The notes: generated by a model not told the origin, from the letters alone. A stretch of DNA of 38,171 nucleotides from Bacteroidota bacterium (GCA_026391835.1 JAPLDF010000036.1:1-38171); one strand, 5' to 3'; numbered from the stretch's first letter, positions 1 to 8,100 are shown. Made by a program: numbers and translations.

Positions 1-3
1 ATT

Positions 4-100
4 ATTGCTCATTGATCATTCCTCATTGCTCATTGATCATTCCTCATTGCTCATTGATCATTCCTCATTGCTCATTGATCATTCCTCATTGCTCATTGCC
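4..100. repeat. 21-bp tandem repeat, about 4.6 copies
   Basis: Four perfect copies of a 21-bp unit (ATTGCTCATTGATCATTCCT plus C) run from base 4 and end in a partial copy. The unit itself contains two near-copies of CTCATTG/ATCATTC. There are no unique spacers, so this is a simple minisatellite and not a CRISPR array. It lies just downstream of the tRNA 3' end and may continue beyond the left edge of the window. Confidence 0.95.
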
Positions 101-104
101 TTTG

Positions 105-178
105 TGGAGTATACCGGAGTCGAACCGGTGACCTCTGCATTGCGAACGCAGCGCTCTGGCCAACTGAGCTAATACCCC
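105..178 (-). tRNA. tRNA-Ala (anticodon CGC)
   Basis: The reverse strand folds into a complete cloverleaf. The acceptor GGGGTAT pairs with ATACTCC and includes the G3:U70 wobble pair that identifies alanine tRNAs. The D arm is GCTC...GAGC, the anticodon stem CTGCG/TGCAG has loop TTCGCAA, and the T arm is ACCGG-TTCGACT-CCGGT. The loop puts CGC in the anticodon position, reading GCG (Ala). The discriminator base is A and CCA is not encoded. The length is 74 nt. Confidence 0.95.
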
Positions 179-201
179 TGGGATTCTAAGTGGTCAGGGT
201 G

Positions 202-209
202 CAAAGATA
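202..209 (-). promoter_or_regulatory. -7 box for tRNA-Ala
   Basis: Reading leftwards the sequence is TATCTTTG, an exact match to the Bacteroidetes -7 consensus TAnnTTTG. It lies 23 nt upstream of the mature tRNA 5' end. No TTG is found at the usual -33 spacing, because that position is occupied by the AAATCGT repeat. Confidence 0.6.
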
Positions 210-210
210 T

Positions 211-485
211 TGATATTTACGAATTACGATTTTAGATTTTAGATTTCAGAAGAAAATAATAATTCCCGGAATCAAAAAAGGGTTCGTTTGCCTTTTCCCT
301 GCATCAGCGAGGCAAATGATATTTACGAATTACGATTTTAGATTTTAGATTTCAGAAGAAAAAAGTTGATTCCTGGAAATAATAAGAATTACTATACCTG
401 ACATCCCCAATCAGCACCTAAATCGTAAATCCAAAATCGTAAATCTAAAATCTAAAATCGTAATTCGTAAATCGTAATTCGTAAA
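211..485. repeat. ACGATTT-type repeats, two direct and one inverted copy
   Basis: This 275-bp spacer holds no gene. A block of about 46 bp beginning TGATATTTACGAATTACG occurs at 211-256 and again at 317-362. A third block at about 415-485 is largely their reverse complement (AAATC-G-TAAATC units). The family is built on a 7-bp unit, AAATCGT, with variants such as AAATCTA and AAATCCA, and it recurs throughout the window. The repeat runs right up to the stop codon of the cytochrome c gene (486-488). Confidence 0.85.
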
Positions 486-1469
486 TCATACTGCCGGCTT
501 CACCTTCCCAACTTTGTTCTTCACCGCCTTCAGGCTGTGCAAATACTTATAGATCGCAACCAGGTCAGTTGTATCCATTCCGGCATACATGGTCCAGGGC
601 ATGATCGACTGGATCTCTCCTTTTTGAAGGACCGGAGGTTTGTACGTGGACAGATCATAGCTCCTGAAGCGGAAGATGAAGGCCTCTTTCGACCACTTTC
701 CGATGCCGGTTTCTTCATCCGGCGTAATGTTCGGAGATACCAGCATACTCCCGTCCGGCATCTGGAACTCGCGTCCACCGGTGAAGGCAAGTGTTTTAAC
801 GATCTGGCCATGCTCCGCAGGGGTATGACATTCAACACAGCCCGATGCTCTTACCAGGTATTCGCCATATCCAAGGGTGTCTGATGAGGAGGGCCTGGCT
901 TGTGCCCTGGCTTTGCGCGGGATGAGATGCAGGATGACATTCATCGGGAAGGTCGGATTTGACCGGGATGATACAGACTCTATGGATGCGATGCTGCGGA
1001 TGTAGGCAATCACACTGAAAATATCTTCCGTATCAAGCGTCCCGTATGCCGGGTAGGGCATGATCGGGAACAACGGGTGCCCATCCTTGCTGACCCCGCT
1101 GGTAATGGCCCGGTAAATTTCAGCATCGCTCCAGTCCTTCAGGTGAAACGGGGTGATGTTTGTCGAGGTGAAATGCCCGGGGAAGCCCAGCTTCTCATCG
1201 AACACCTCCCCTCCCCTTCCCTCCGTACCCGGGATCAAGGGACCGGAAAATTTACTCCAGTCACGGGTTGAATGGCAATCCATGCAGACCATCACATGAT
1301 TGGCCAGGTATTTACCGCGTTCAATGCGCACATTCGTCGATTCCACCTTGATCTCTTTGACCGGGATACTGGGCAGGAACCAGACGATATACAGGATGAC
1401 AATGACAACAATCAACACCAGGGCGCCGGTGATCACACCGAAAATCATGGGCCATTTTTTCTTTTTCAT
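486..1469 (-). CDS. membrane-anchored dihaem cytochrome c
   Basis: A 327-residue protein with one N-terminal membrane anchor (about residues 8-31) and two c-type haem sites, CMDCH (C62, C65, H66) and CVECH (C211, C214, H215). Each is followed by a Met-containing stretch that could give the sixth ligand (IMPYPAY near 137; IMPWTMYAGM near 290). The two-domain layout resembles the cytochrome subunits that pass electrons from periplasmic dehydrogenases to the respiratory chain, but no dehydrogenase gene is adjacent, so the donor is unknown. The start follows a strong Bacteroidetes-type promoter, and the stop codon touches a repeat tract. Family assignment is firm; the physiological role is inferred. 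Confidence 0.9.
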   Translation of the reverse strand: MKKKKWPMIFGVITGALVLIVVIVILYIVWFLPSIPVKEIKVESTNVRIERGKYLANHVMVCMDCHSTRDWSKFSGPLIPGTEGRGGEVFDEKLGFPGHFTSTNITPFHLKDWSDAEIYRAITSGVSKDGHPLFPIMPYPAYGTLDTEDIFSVIAYIRSIASIESVSSRSNPTFPMNVILHLIPRKARAQARPSSSDTLGYGEYLVRASGCVECHTPAEHGQIVKTLAFTGGREFQMPDGSMLVSPNITPDEETGIGKWSKEAFIFRFRSYDLSTYKPPVLQKGEIQSIMPWTMYAGMDTTDLVAIYKYLHSLKAVKNKVGKVKPAV

Positions 1470-1504
1470 ACGGTTTGCATGTTAGTTGGTAAGAATAGAT
1501 AAAC

Positions 1505-1535
1505 CAAAATTAATCGTTTTTTCCGGCCATGTCAA
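1505..1535 (-). promoter_or_regulatory. promoter of the dihaem cytochrome c gene
   Basis: On the minus strand, TTG (1533-1535, in the context TTGACA) is followed after 20 nt by TAATTTTG (1505-1512). This matches the Bacteroidetes -33/-7 pair. The ATG lies 35 nt further on. Confidence 0.65.
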
Positions 1536-1642
1536 GAAATTCTCCCTTATTAAATTTCAACCGATTGCCTGCCAGCTCCATAATAGTATGCGTTTGCCCT
1601 GCGACATCACAATTTTGCGCCCCCGCTGCCCCGCTAATTCAC

Positions 1643-1650
1643 TACTTTTG
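1643..1650 (+). promoter_or_regulatory. -7 box of the tandem uvrA gene
   Basis: TACTTTTG matches TAnnTTTG exactly and sits 15 nt before the ATG at 1666. It argues for that start rather than the 60-codon upstream extension of the open frame, which has no homology-like content. No well-spaced TTG is visible. Confidence 0.6.
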
Positions 1651-1665
1651 CATCAAACTGCCGCC

Positions 1666-4600
1666 ATGCAAATCGATCCTTCCATCACTGTTAAAAACGC
1701 CTCCGAACACAACCTCCGTTCGGTCACCCTTGAATTCCCTAAAAACAAGCTGATCGTGGTCACGGGTGTGTCCGGTTCAGGCAAATCATCCCTTATCTTC
1801 GATGTGCTTTACCGGGAAGCTGAAAGCCGCTACCTTGGTTCATTCTCCTCGTTTGCCAGGCAGTTCATGGGCAAGCTGAAAAAACCGGATGTGGAGAAGG
1901 TGGAGGGACTTTCGCCGGCAGTGGCCCTCGACCAGAAATCGGTGGTCTCAAATCCCAGGTCAACCGTTGGAACCATAACAGGAATCTATGATTCCCTGCG
2001 CCTGTTGTTTGCACGTGCGGGACAACGGCCCGCTGAAGCAGTTCACTTCCCTGTGAACCGCAGCCTGTTTTCATTCAATTCGCCCGATGGTGCCTGTCCT
2101 GCCTGCAAAGGACTCGGTGTTGAAGACTTTCTCGATCCTGAACTGCTCGTATCTGACGGGACCAAAACCCTTCGCGAAGGAGCGTTGGTGATCACCGCGC
2201 CCAACGGCTACATCATCTATTCGCAGGTTACCCTCGATGTCCTTGACCAGGTGTGCCGGTCGGAAGGTTTTCATATTGACATCCCGTGGAAGGATCTCAC
2301 CCCGGAACAGAAACACATTGTCCTCTACGGCAGTGACAAGATTGAAATCCCGTTTGGCAAACACCCGCTCGAATCGCGGATGAAATGGAGCGGGATCACC
2401 GCAAAACCACGCGAACTGGGTTATTACAAGGGCATCCTTCCGGTGATGGAGACGATCCTTCAACGTGACCGTAACAAGAATATCCTTCGCTTCGTGAGAA
2501 GCGGGCAATGCAGTGCCTGCAATGGCCGCCGGCTGAACGAAAGAGCGCTTTCTGTTACCATCCACGGATACAACATTGCTGAACTTGCAGCGCTGCAGCT
2601 GGATGATCTCCGGGACACCCTTCAGGCAATCAGCTTCACAAAAGATGAAGCGTTCATCGCCAGGCCAATTGTAGCACAGGTGTCAAAGCAGGTTGATCTC
2701 CTGAAGCGGCTGGGACTGGCATATCTATCCACCGGCCGGGATTCAACCACCCTCTCCGGGGGCGAATCGCAGCGCCTTCGCCTGGCCACCATGGCCGGGA
2801 TGGGACTGAGCAACATGATCTGTATTTTCGACGAGCCATCGATCGGGTTGCACCCGCATGACATCGGGCAATTGATTGGAATTCTGAAGGAGATCCGCAA
2901 TAAAAACAACACAGTTATCGTGGTCGAACATGATGAGGAGTTCATCCGTCATGCCGACTGGCTCATCGATATTGGCCCCGGACCCGGTGTTCACGGGGGT
3001 GAAGTTTTGTTCAACGGCCCACTGGAGGAGGCTTTTAAATTGCCTGAACCCGAAATCCGGAAGAGCCGTACGTTATCCTTTCTGAATGGTTTTGAAACGA
3101 TCCCGGTACCTGTCATCCGCAGGCATGGTTCCGGGTTCATTGCCATTGAAGGGGCTGAGGCGAACAACCTCAGGAATATTGATGTTGCATTCCGGCTGCA
3201 GGCGCTGAATGTTGTAACAGGCGTGTCGGGTGCGGGGAAGTCAACACTGACAAACCATATCCTGGGGGCTTTTTTAAAGAACAGACTGCATCATGCCAGC
3301 GAAAATGTGGGTAAATTCAGGGAAATCAAAGGATGGGAAGCGATCGGGAAACTGATTTCGATCGACCAGTCGCCGATCGGGCGGACACCCCGCAGCAACC
3401 CGGCCACCTACACCGGCGTGTTCGACCTTATCCGTGATTTGTTTTCACAACTGCCCGAATCGATCCGCCGCGGGTACGACAAAAGCCGTTTTTCGTTCAA
3501 CACCCTGGGTGGGCGTTGCGAGACCTGTGAAGGTGCCGGCTACCAGCAGATCGGCATGCATTTTATGGGAAATGTGGAGGTTTTGTGCGAGGTTTGCGGG
3601 GGGCGCAGGTTTGATGCGGATACCCTCGAAATTGCTTACCCGGCCGACGTAACTTCAGGTCAGGGGAAAAACATCTCCGAAATTCTCGAAATGACGGTGT
3701 CGGAGGCGATCTCCTTTTTCAACGGCGAAGTTAGAATCCTGCGTTATCTTGAAACGCTTGACAACCTGGGGCTCGGGTACCTCACGCTGGGGCAGCGGTC
3801 TTCGACCCTGAGCGGCGGGGAGGCCCAGCGCATCAAACTGGCCACTGAACTGGCTAAGCCAACATCAGTGCACACCCTCTACATCATGAATGAACCGACC
3901 ACGGGCCTCCACCAGGCTGACACCGGCGTCCTGTTGCGGGCGCTCGACGGCCTGGTCAGCCAGGGCCATACGGTGATCCTGACCGAACATCACCCGGGGC
4001 TTATCGCTGCAGCCGATCATGTCATTGACCTGGGCCCGGGAAGCGGCCGCGACGGAGGATCTTTGCTTTTCTCGGGCACACCGGAGGAGATGGTTTTTTG
4101 CAAGGGATCGCTCACGGCAGACGCACTGAAAGAATATCTATGTCAGATTAACGATTTACGATTTACGAATGACGATTTACGATTTAGGAAAGAGGCGTGC
4201 CCGGGAGAAAAGAATGTTTCACAAACAATCGCCGATCAATTTGTTTCTGAAAATCGTAAATCTAAAATCGTAAATCGTAAATCAATTTTCCTTCACGGCG
4301 TTTCCACCCATAATCTAAAGCACATCAACACAGTCATCCCCCATAACAAGATCACCGTCATCACGGGGGTTTCGGGAAGCGGGAAGTCATCGCTGGCATT
4401 CGACACGATTTTTGCGGAGGGGCAGAACCGTTTCCTGGAGAGTTTTTCGCCCTATGTGCGGTCCCGCCTCGGTGTGATGGAACATCCCGACGTGGAAGAG
4501 ATCTCCGGCCTTACCCCCACGTTTGCCGTCAGCCAGGGCAGTACCGGCAACAACCCACGGTCAACTGCCGGCACCATGACCGGAATTTACGATCATTACA

Positions 4601-6735
4601 GACTGCTGTTTGCACGTATTGGGAGAAGGAACGGGAAAGAAGAATATCGAATATTGAACATTGATCAACGAAGTTCGAACCCGGAAATCGTAAATCGTAA
4701 ATCCAAAATCGTAAATCCCTCTTCCACCCTGTTTTCCTTCAACCACCAGCATGGTGCCTGCCCCGTATGCGACGGATTGGGTTTTCAAACCGTTTGTGAT
4801 GCGGACAAGCTGATAACCGATCCTCAAAAACCGCTGCCTGCCGGGGCGATGGACGGAACAAAAACGGGAAAATTCTACGGTGATCCCTACGGGCAGTATA
4901 TTGCCACGCTCCGGGCAGTAGGTGCCAGGCATGGTGTTGATTATAACCAACCGTGGTGCGATGTTCCTGAAAATGGCAAACAGTTGGCCCTGGAGGGTAC
5001 CGGTGATGAGCAGTATGAAGTCAACTGGCAATTCATGCGGGACGCCCGCACCGGCGAACATCATTTCAGCGGGCCATGGAAAGGCTTGCTAAACCTGGTA
5101 AATGACGAGTACCTGCGCAAGCATGCCGACCACCGCGGCGAAAGCATGATGGCACTCATGAAAACGGCATCGTGCCCGTCGTGCCTCGGGTCCCGGTTGC
5201 GAAGCGAAGCGCTGGATTATACCATTAACGGGGAGGACATTGCCGGGTTATCCTCATTTTCAGTGGGAAGGTCGATCGGATTTTTCAAATCGCTCTTCCA
5301 GGCATTTACCGCTCCCGGCGAGATGGAAATTGCCTCCCCGCTGGTGAATGAGATCTTGCGGAAGCTTGACTATTTATCAGGGCTGGGCTTGTCATACCTT
5401 ACCATCGACCGCATTTCATCAACCCTGTCGGGTGGCGAGGCCCAGCGCATCAGGCTGGCCGGGCAGCTGGGCTCAGGACTGACTGGTATTACCTATGTAC
5501 TCGATGAACCGACCATCGGCCTGCATCCAAGGGATACCGGCAACCTGATGCAACTGATCCGCTCCCTCCGGGATGCAGGGAATACGGTGATCATCGTTGA
5601 ACATGACCGTGATGTCATCCTGGCAGCTGATCATGTGATCGATATCGGTCCCGGGGCAGGTAAAAACGGCGGACAGGTGGTTGCCGAAGGAACCCCGGAA
5701 CAGGTGATGAACAATGTGCATTCAGTCACCGGGCCTTATCTTTCTGACAATTCCAACATGCTCGGGGCTGGCCACGGCAACAACCGCGGGGTCCTTCCTG
5801 CAAACAGCCGGCGCCCGTTAACCCGGGGGCTTACGATCCGAAATGCCTTTGCGAACAACCTCAAGGGGTTCGATCTCGAAATTCCCGCCGGCGGCATCAT
5901 TGCAATCACCGGCGTTTCGGGCAGCGGTAAATCGACGCTTTTGTTCGAGGTGGTCCTTGCCTCATGGGAAAATAAAAAACCAACAGGATGCTCATCCATA
6001 GAAGGATTTGATACGTTTCAGCGGGTTGTGGGAGTTCACCAGCGTACCGGGTTCAGTTCCCCGCTTGCCACACCGGCCACCTTCACCGGTATTTTTGAAC
6101 AGATCAGGAATTTGTTTGCATCCTTGCCGGATTCAAAACAATCGGGTTTCGGGAAAAACTCTTTTTCCTACCTGAACAGGGACGGGCGGTGCCCGGTTTG
6201 CGAAGGGACAGGGCAAATACGCATCTCCATGGATTTTCTGCCGGATGTCAGCATGGAATGCGAACAATGCCAGGGAAAACGTTACAGGCCGGAAATTTTA
6301 TCGTGCACATACCATGGGAGAGACATTGCGGATATCCTGAAAATGACGGTAGACGAGGCCCGTCACTTCTTTGCTGACCAGCACAACCTTTGCCGGCAAC
6401 TGGGGGTACTTGAACAGGTGGGGTTGGGCTATCTTCAGCTCGGTCAGCCGCTTGACACCCTTTCGGGCGGCGAAGCACAGCGGCTTGCCCTGGCTTCCGA
6501 ACTGATGAAGCCCGGAAAGGGCGCAACGCTCTATCTTTTTGAAGAGCCTTCCACCGGGCTGCATTTCCGCGACATTGAATACCTGCTCGCCCTGTTTCAG
6601 CAACTGGCCGACATCGGAAACACCCTGCTCATCATCGAACACGACCCCATGATCATCGCCCAGGCCGACCATGTCATTGAACTCGGTCCGGAAGGGGGTG
6701 ATGCCGGTGGATATCTCGTTCACCACCAGGGATAA
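1666..6735 (+). CDS. uvrA: tandem UvrA: two UvrA2-like proteins in one chain
   Basis: A 1689-residue ABC-type DNA-damage-recognition ATPase with four nucleotide-binding modules. Residues 1-825 and about 873-1689 are each a complete UvrA-like protein. Walker A motifs include GVSGSGKSS (near 34), GVSGAGKST, GVSGSGKSS and GVSGSGKST, and all four modules have LSGGE signatures. Zinc-finger CxxC pairs occur as CPAC/CSAC, CETC/CEVC, CPVC/CPSC and CPVC/CEQC. Both halves run directly from LLFARxGxR to LFSFN, so the UvrB-binding domain of canonical UvrA is missing, as in UvrA2-type proteins linked to tolerance of DNA-binding drugs. Walker B is DEP in modules I and III, but NEP in II and EEP in IV. Repeat-derived peptides form the linker (about 826-873) and an insert (about 993-1017). 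UvrA normally dimerises, so this may be a single-chain dimer. A fused UvrA is known from Chlamydia. The start is placed behind the -7 box. Confidence 0.93.
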   Translation: MQIDPSITVKNASEHNLRSVTLEFPKNKLIVVTGVSGSGKSSLIFDVLYREAESRYLGSFSSFARQFMGKLKKPDVEKVEGLSPAVALDQKSVVSNPRSTVGTITGIYDSLRLLFARAGQRPAEAVHFPVNRSLFSFNSPDGACPACKGLGVEDFLDPELLVSDGTKTLREGALVITAPNGYIIYSQVTLDVLDQVCRSEGFHIDIPWKDLTPEQKHIVLYGSDKIEIPFGKHPLESRMKWSGITAKPRELGYYKGILPVMETILQRDRNKNILRFVRSGQCSACNGRRLNERALSVTIHGYNIAELAALQLDDLRDTLQAISFTKDEAFIARPIVAQVSKQVDLLKRLGLAYLSTGRDSTTLSGGESQRLRLATMAGMGLSNMICIFDEPSIGLHPHDIGQLIGILKEIRNKNNTVIVVEHDEEFIRHADWLIDIGPGPGVHGGEVLFNGPLEEAFKLPEPEIRKSRTLSFLNGFETIPVPVIRRHGSGFIAIEGAEANNLRNIDVAFRLQALNVVTGVSGAGKSTLTNHILGAFLKNRLHHASENVGKFREIKGWEAIGKLISIDQSPIGRTPRSNPATYTGVFDLIRDLFSQLPESIRRGYDKSRFSFNTLGGRCETCEGAGYQQIGMHFMGNVEVLCEVCGGRRFDADTLEIAYPADVTSGQGKNISEILEMTVSEAISFFNGEVRILRYLETLDNLGLGYLTLGQRSSTLSGGEAQRIKLATELAKPTSVHTLYIMNEPTTGLHQADTGVLLRALDGLVSQGHTVILTEHHPGLIAAADHVIDLGPGSGRDGGSLLFSGTPEEMVFCKGSLTADALKEYLCQINDLRFTNDDLRFRKEACPGEKNVSQTIADQFVSENRKSKIVNRKSIFLHGVSTHNLKHINTVIPHNKITVITGVSGSGKSSLAFDTIFAEGQNRFLESFSPYVRSRLGVMEHPDVEEISGLTPTFAVSQGSTGNNPRSTAGTMTGIYDHYRLLFARIGRRNGKEEYRILNIDQRSSNPEIVNRKSKIVNPSSTLFSFNHQHGACPVCDGLGFQTVCDADKLITDPQKPLPAGAMDGTKTGKFYGDPYGQYIATLRAVGARHGVDYNQPWCDVPENGKQLALEGTGDEQYEVNWQFMRDARTGEHHFSGPWKGLLNLVNDEYLRKHADHRGESMMALMKTASCPSCLGSRLRSEALDYTINGEDIAGLSSFSVGRSIGFFKSLFQAFTAPGEMEIASPLVNEILRKLDYLSGLGLSYLTIDRISSTLSGGEAQRIRLAGQLGSGLTGITYVLDEPTIGLHPRDTGNLMQLIRSLRDAGNTVIIVEHDRDVILAADHVIDIGPGAGKNGGQVVAEGTPEQVMNNVHSVTGPYLSDNSNMLGAGHGNNRGVLPANSRRPLTRGLTIRNAFANNLKGFDLEIPAGGIIAITGVSGSGKSTLLFEVVLASWENKKPTGCSSIEGFDTFQRVVGVHQRTGFSSPLATPATFTGIFEQIRNLFASLPDSKQSGFGKNSFSYLNRDGRCPVCEGTGQIRISMDFLPDVSMECEQCQGKRYRPEILSCTYHGRDIADILKMTVDEARHFFADQHNLCRQLGVLEQVGLGYLQLGQPLDTLSGGEAQRLALASELMKPGKGATLYLFEEPSTGLHFRDIEYLLALFQQLADIGNTLLIIEHDPMIIAQADHVIELGPEGGDAGGYLVHHQG
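4147..4283. repeat. inverted AAATCGT repeat pair inside uvrA
   Basis: The coding region between the two UvrA halves holds an ACGATTT-oriented tract (about 4150-4186) and an AAATCGT-oriented tract (4251-4283), about 65 bp apart. They are the same family found in the spacers at 211-485, 8870-8907, 9568-9600, 17130-17160 and 31265-31293. They are read in frame as NDLRFTNDDLRF and ENRKSKIVNRKS. The arms could form a long hairpin in the mRNA. Confidence 0.85.
4642..4717. repeat. compound intergenic-type repeat inside uvrA
   Basis: A GAATATCGAATATTGAACA-type element (also seen at 12093-12142, 13745-13783 and 31187-31225) is followed by AAATCGT units, all read in frame as residues about 993-1017. 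The insertion falls between LLFARIG and TLFSFN. This is where canonical UvrA proteins carry their UvrB-binding domain. Confidence 0.8.
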
Positions 6736-6773
6736 AAAAAACCGCCCCGTATCTGGGGCGGTGTCGCTTTTTG
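6733..6773. terminator. rho-independent terminator, stronger on the minus strand
   Basis: ACCGCCCC (6741-6748) and GGGGCGGT (6755-6762) form an 8-bp perfect stem with a 6-nt loop. On the minus strand the stem is followed at once by eight T residues, a classic terminator. On the plus strand the T run comes only after GTCGC, so it is a weaker end for the uvrA transcript. Confidence 0.8.
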
Positions 6774-6777
6774 CGAT

Positions 6778-6831
6778 TTAAATCATCCAACAATCATAAG
6801 ATTCTGGATCAGCCTTTGGCTTTAAACACAT
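6778..6831 (-). CDS. possible 17-residue micropeptide
   Basis: An ATG-initiated ORF encodes MCLKPKADPESYDCWMI, ending just before the terminator hairpin inside the putative small transcript. It has two Cys and one Trp and no membrane segment. An overlapping 11-codon ORF (MACFAHTGTCV) begins upstream. Nothing but position, promoter and terminator supports translation, and I do not recognise the peptide. Confidence 0.25.
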   Translation of the reverse strand: MCLKPKADPESYDCWMI

Positions 6832-6914
6832 GTTCCGGTATGAGCGAAACACGCCATAAAACAAAATGAGGGTTTTTCTTTTTTCGGTTTTTTTAAGTTT
6901 TAAAATTACAGACA

Positions 6915-6944
6915 CAAAGATAACTCAAATGTACCGGATGTCAA
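6915..6944 (-). promoter_or_regulatory. orphan minus-strand promoter
   Basis: On the minus strand TTG (6942-6944, in the context TTGACA) is followed after exactly 19 nt by TATCTTTG (6915-6922). It is one of the best -33/-7 pairs in the window, yet it points into a gene-free stretch ending at a terminator. Confidence 0.6.
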
Positions 6945-6970
6945 GGATTTTAACATTATTTAACATAACA

Positions 6971-8056
6971 TTATTTTCCCTGATAGGGTGGGTAGTCTGT
7001 GTACCCCTTTTCATCAGCCGAGTAAAATGTGTTGAAATCCCAGTCGGTGTTAAGTGGCCAGTCATTCAACATCCTTTCGGCAAGGTCGGGATTGCTGATA
7101 AACGGTCTCCCGAAAGCGATCAGGTCGGCAAGGCCGCTTTGCAGATCACGTTCGGCTGTCTCCTTTGAGTAACCCCCGGCAAGGATGAGGGTATTCTTCA
7201 GCTTTTCACGGATGGTTTGCTTGATTGCCAGCGGAACTTCGGGGGCGCCCATGGCACTGTGATCCACCAGGTGGATATAGAGTATGCCAAGTTTGTCGAG
7301 CTGGGCAGCAAGATAGATGTATGTGTCGTTGATCTCAGGGTAGGGAACCATGCCGCCATTCACCCCGTAAGGTGACAACCGGATGGCCACCTTGTCCATG
7401 CCGATGGCCTGTCCGACAGATTCAACGACCTCCAGTACAAACCGGCAACGGTTTTCAATGCTTCCGCCATATTCATCTGTCCGTACATTGCTGAAGGGCG
7501 ATAAAAACTGCTCCAGCAGGTAGCCGTTGGCGCCATGGAGTTCCACCCCGTCGAAACCGGCGGTGATGGCATTGATGGCCGACTTCATGAACTCTTTTTT
7601 TGTGGTTACGATGTCTTCGCCTGTCATGGCCTGTGGGATGGGCAGATCCTGCATACCCTGGCTGTCGGTATACATCTGCCCGGAAGCTGCAATGGCCGAA
7701 GGAGCGATTAATTCTGCTCCCTGGGGAAGGTTGTCCTGATGTCCCATTCTCCCGGCATGCATGAACTGGACGAAGATCTTTCCTCCTTTGGCATGAACAG
7801 CTTCGGTGGTTTTCTTCCAGCCGGCAACCTGTGCTTCGCTGAAGATGCCTGGGATCCTGGCATAACCTAAACCGTTTGGTGAGGGGGATGTGCCTTCGGT
7901 AATGATCAGGCCGGCGCTGGCACGTTGTTCATAATACGTTGCAATAAGATCGTTTGGCACGTTGCCGATGGCTCTGCACCGGGTCATCGGGGCCATCACC
8001 ACCCTGTTTTTTAATTCTATGCTTCCAAGCGTGTACGGACTGAATAATTTCTGCAT
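6971..8056 (-). CDS. Old Yellow Enzyme family NADH:flavin oxidoreductase / alkene reductase
   Basis: A 361-residue FMN-dependent TIM-barrel enzyme that typically reduces activated C=C bonds in enones or nitro compounds, using NAD(P)H. It opens with LFSPYTLGSIELKNR, then shows APMTRCRA, QFMHAGR (about 97-103), the substrate-binding HGANGYL (His174, Asn177) and DEYGGSIENR, all typical of the OYE/NemA class. The ORF could begin 13 codons earlier, but family alignment favours the Met at 8056. It is transcribed divergently from the tyrosine-degradation operon, with back-to-back -7 boxes only 22 bp apart. A role linked to aromatic metabolism is only inferred from this position. Confidence 0.9.
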   Translation of the reverse strand: MQKLFSPYTLGSIELKNRVVMAPMTRCRAIGNVPNDLIATYYEQRASAGLIITEGTSPSPNGLGYARIPGIFSEAQVAGWKKTTEAVHAKGGKIFVQFMHAGRMGHQDNLPQGAELIAPSAIAASGQMYTDSQGMQDLPIPQAMTGEDIVTTKKEFMKSAINAITAGFDGVELHGANGYLLEQFLSPFSNVRTDEYGGSIENRCRFVLEVVESVGQAIGMDKVAIRLSPYGVNGGMVPYPEINDTYIYLAAQLDKLGILYIHLVDHSAMGAPEVPLAIKQTIREKLKNTLILAGGYSKETAERDLQSGLADLIAFGRPFISNPDLAERMLNDWPLNTDWDFNTFYSADEKGYTDYPPYQGK

Positions 8057-8092
8057 TTTCAAAATTAAGTTAAATGAATATAATAATTTTTG

Positions 8093-8100
8093 CAAAAGTA
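8093..8100 (-). promoter_or_regulatory. -7 box of the OYE reductase gene
   Basis: TACTTTTG on the minus strand matches TAnnTTTG and lies 36 nt before the ATG. Together with the scoA box at 8123-8130 it makes a compact divergent promoter. Confidence 0.55.

Larger units (their letters stand above)
6733..6911 (-). ncRNA. candidate small transcript bounded by promoter and terminator
   Basis: A well-formed promoter (6915-6944) and a strong minus-strand terminator (6733-6762) enclose about 180 nt that hold no recognisable gene. The transcript would start in an A-rich leader and contain an AGCC-AAA-GGCT hairpin. An upstream segment (GGCGTGTTTCGC) could also pair with GCGACACCGCC and so compete with the terminator stem. 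It also contains short ORFs of 11 and 17 codons. It could be a regulatory RNA, a micropeptide mRNA or a decayed gene. I recognise no known RNA family. Confidence 0.45.

Noticed and set aside
4-100. Possible CRISPR array at the left edge
   Set aside because: The repeats are contiguous with no unique spacers, so this is a minisatellite.
1486-1665. 60-codon N-terminal extension of the tandem UvrA
   Set aside because: It covers the -7 box at 1643-1650 and has no similarity to UvrA. The ATG at 1666 opens the normal family sequence.
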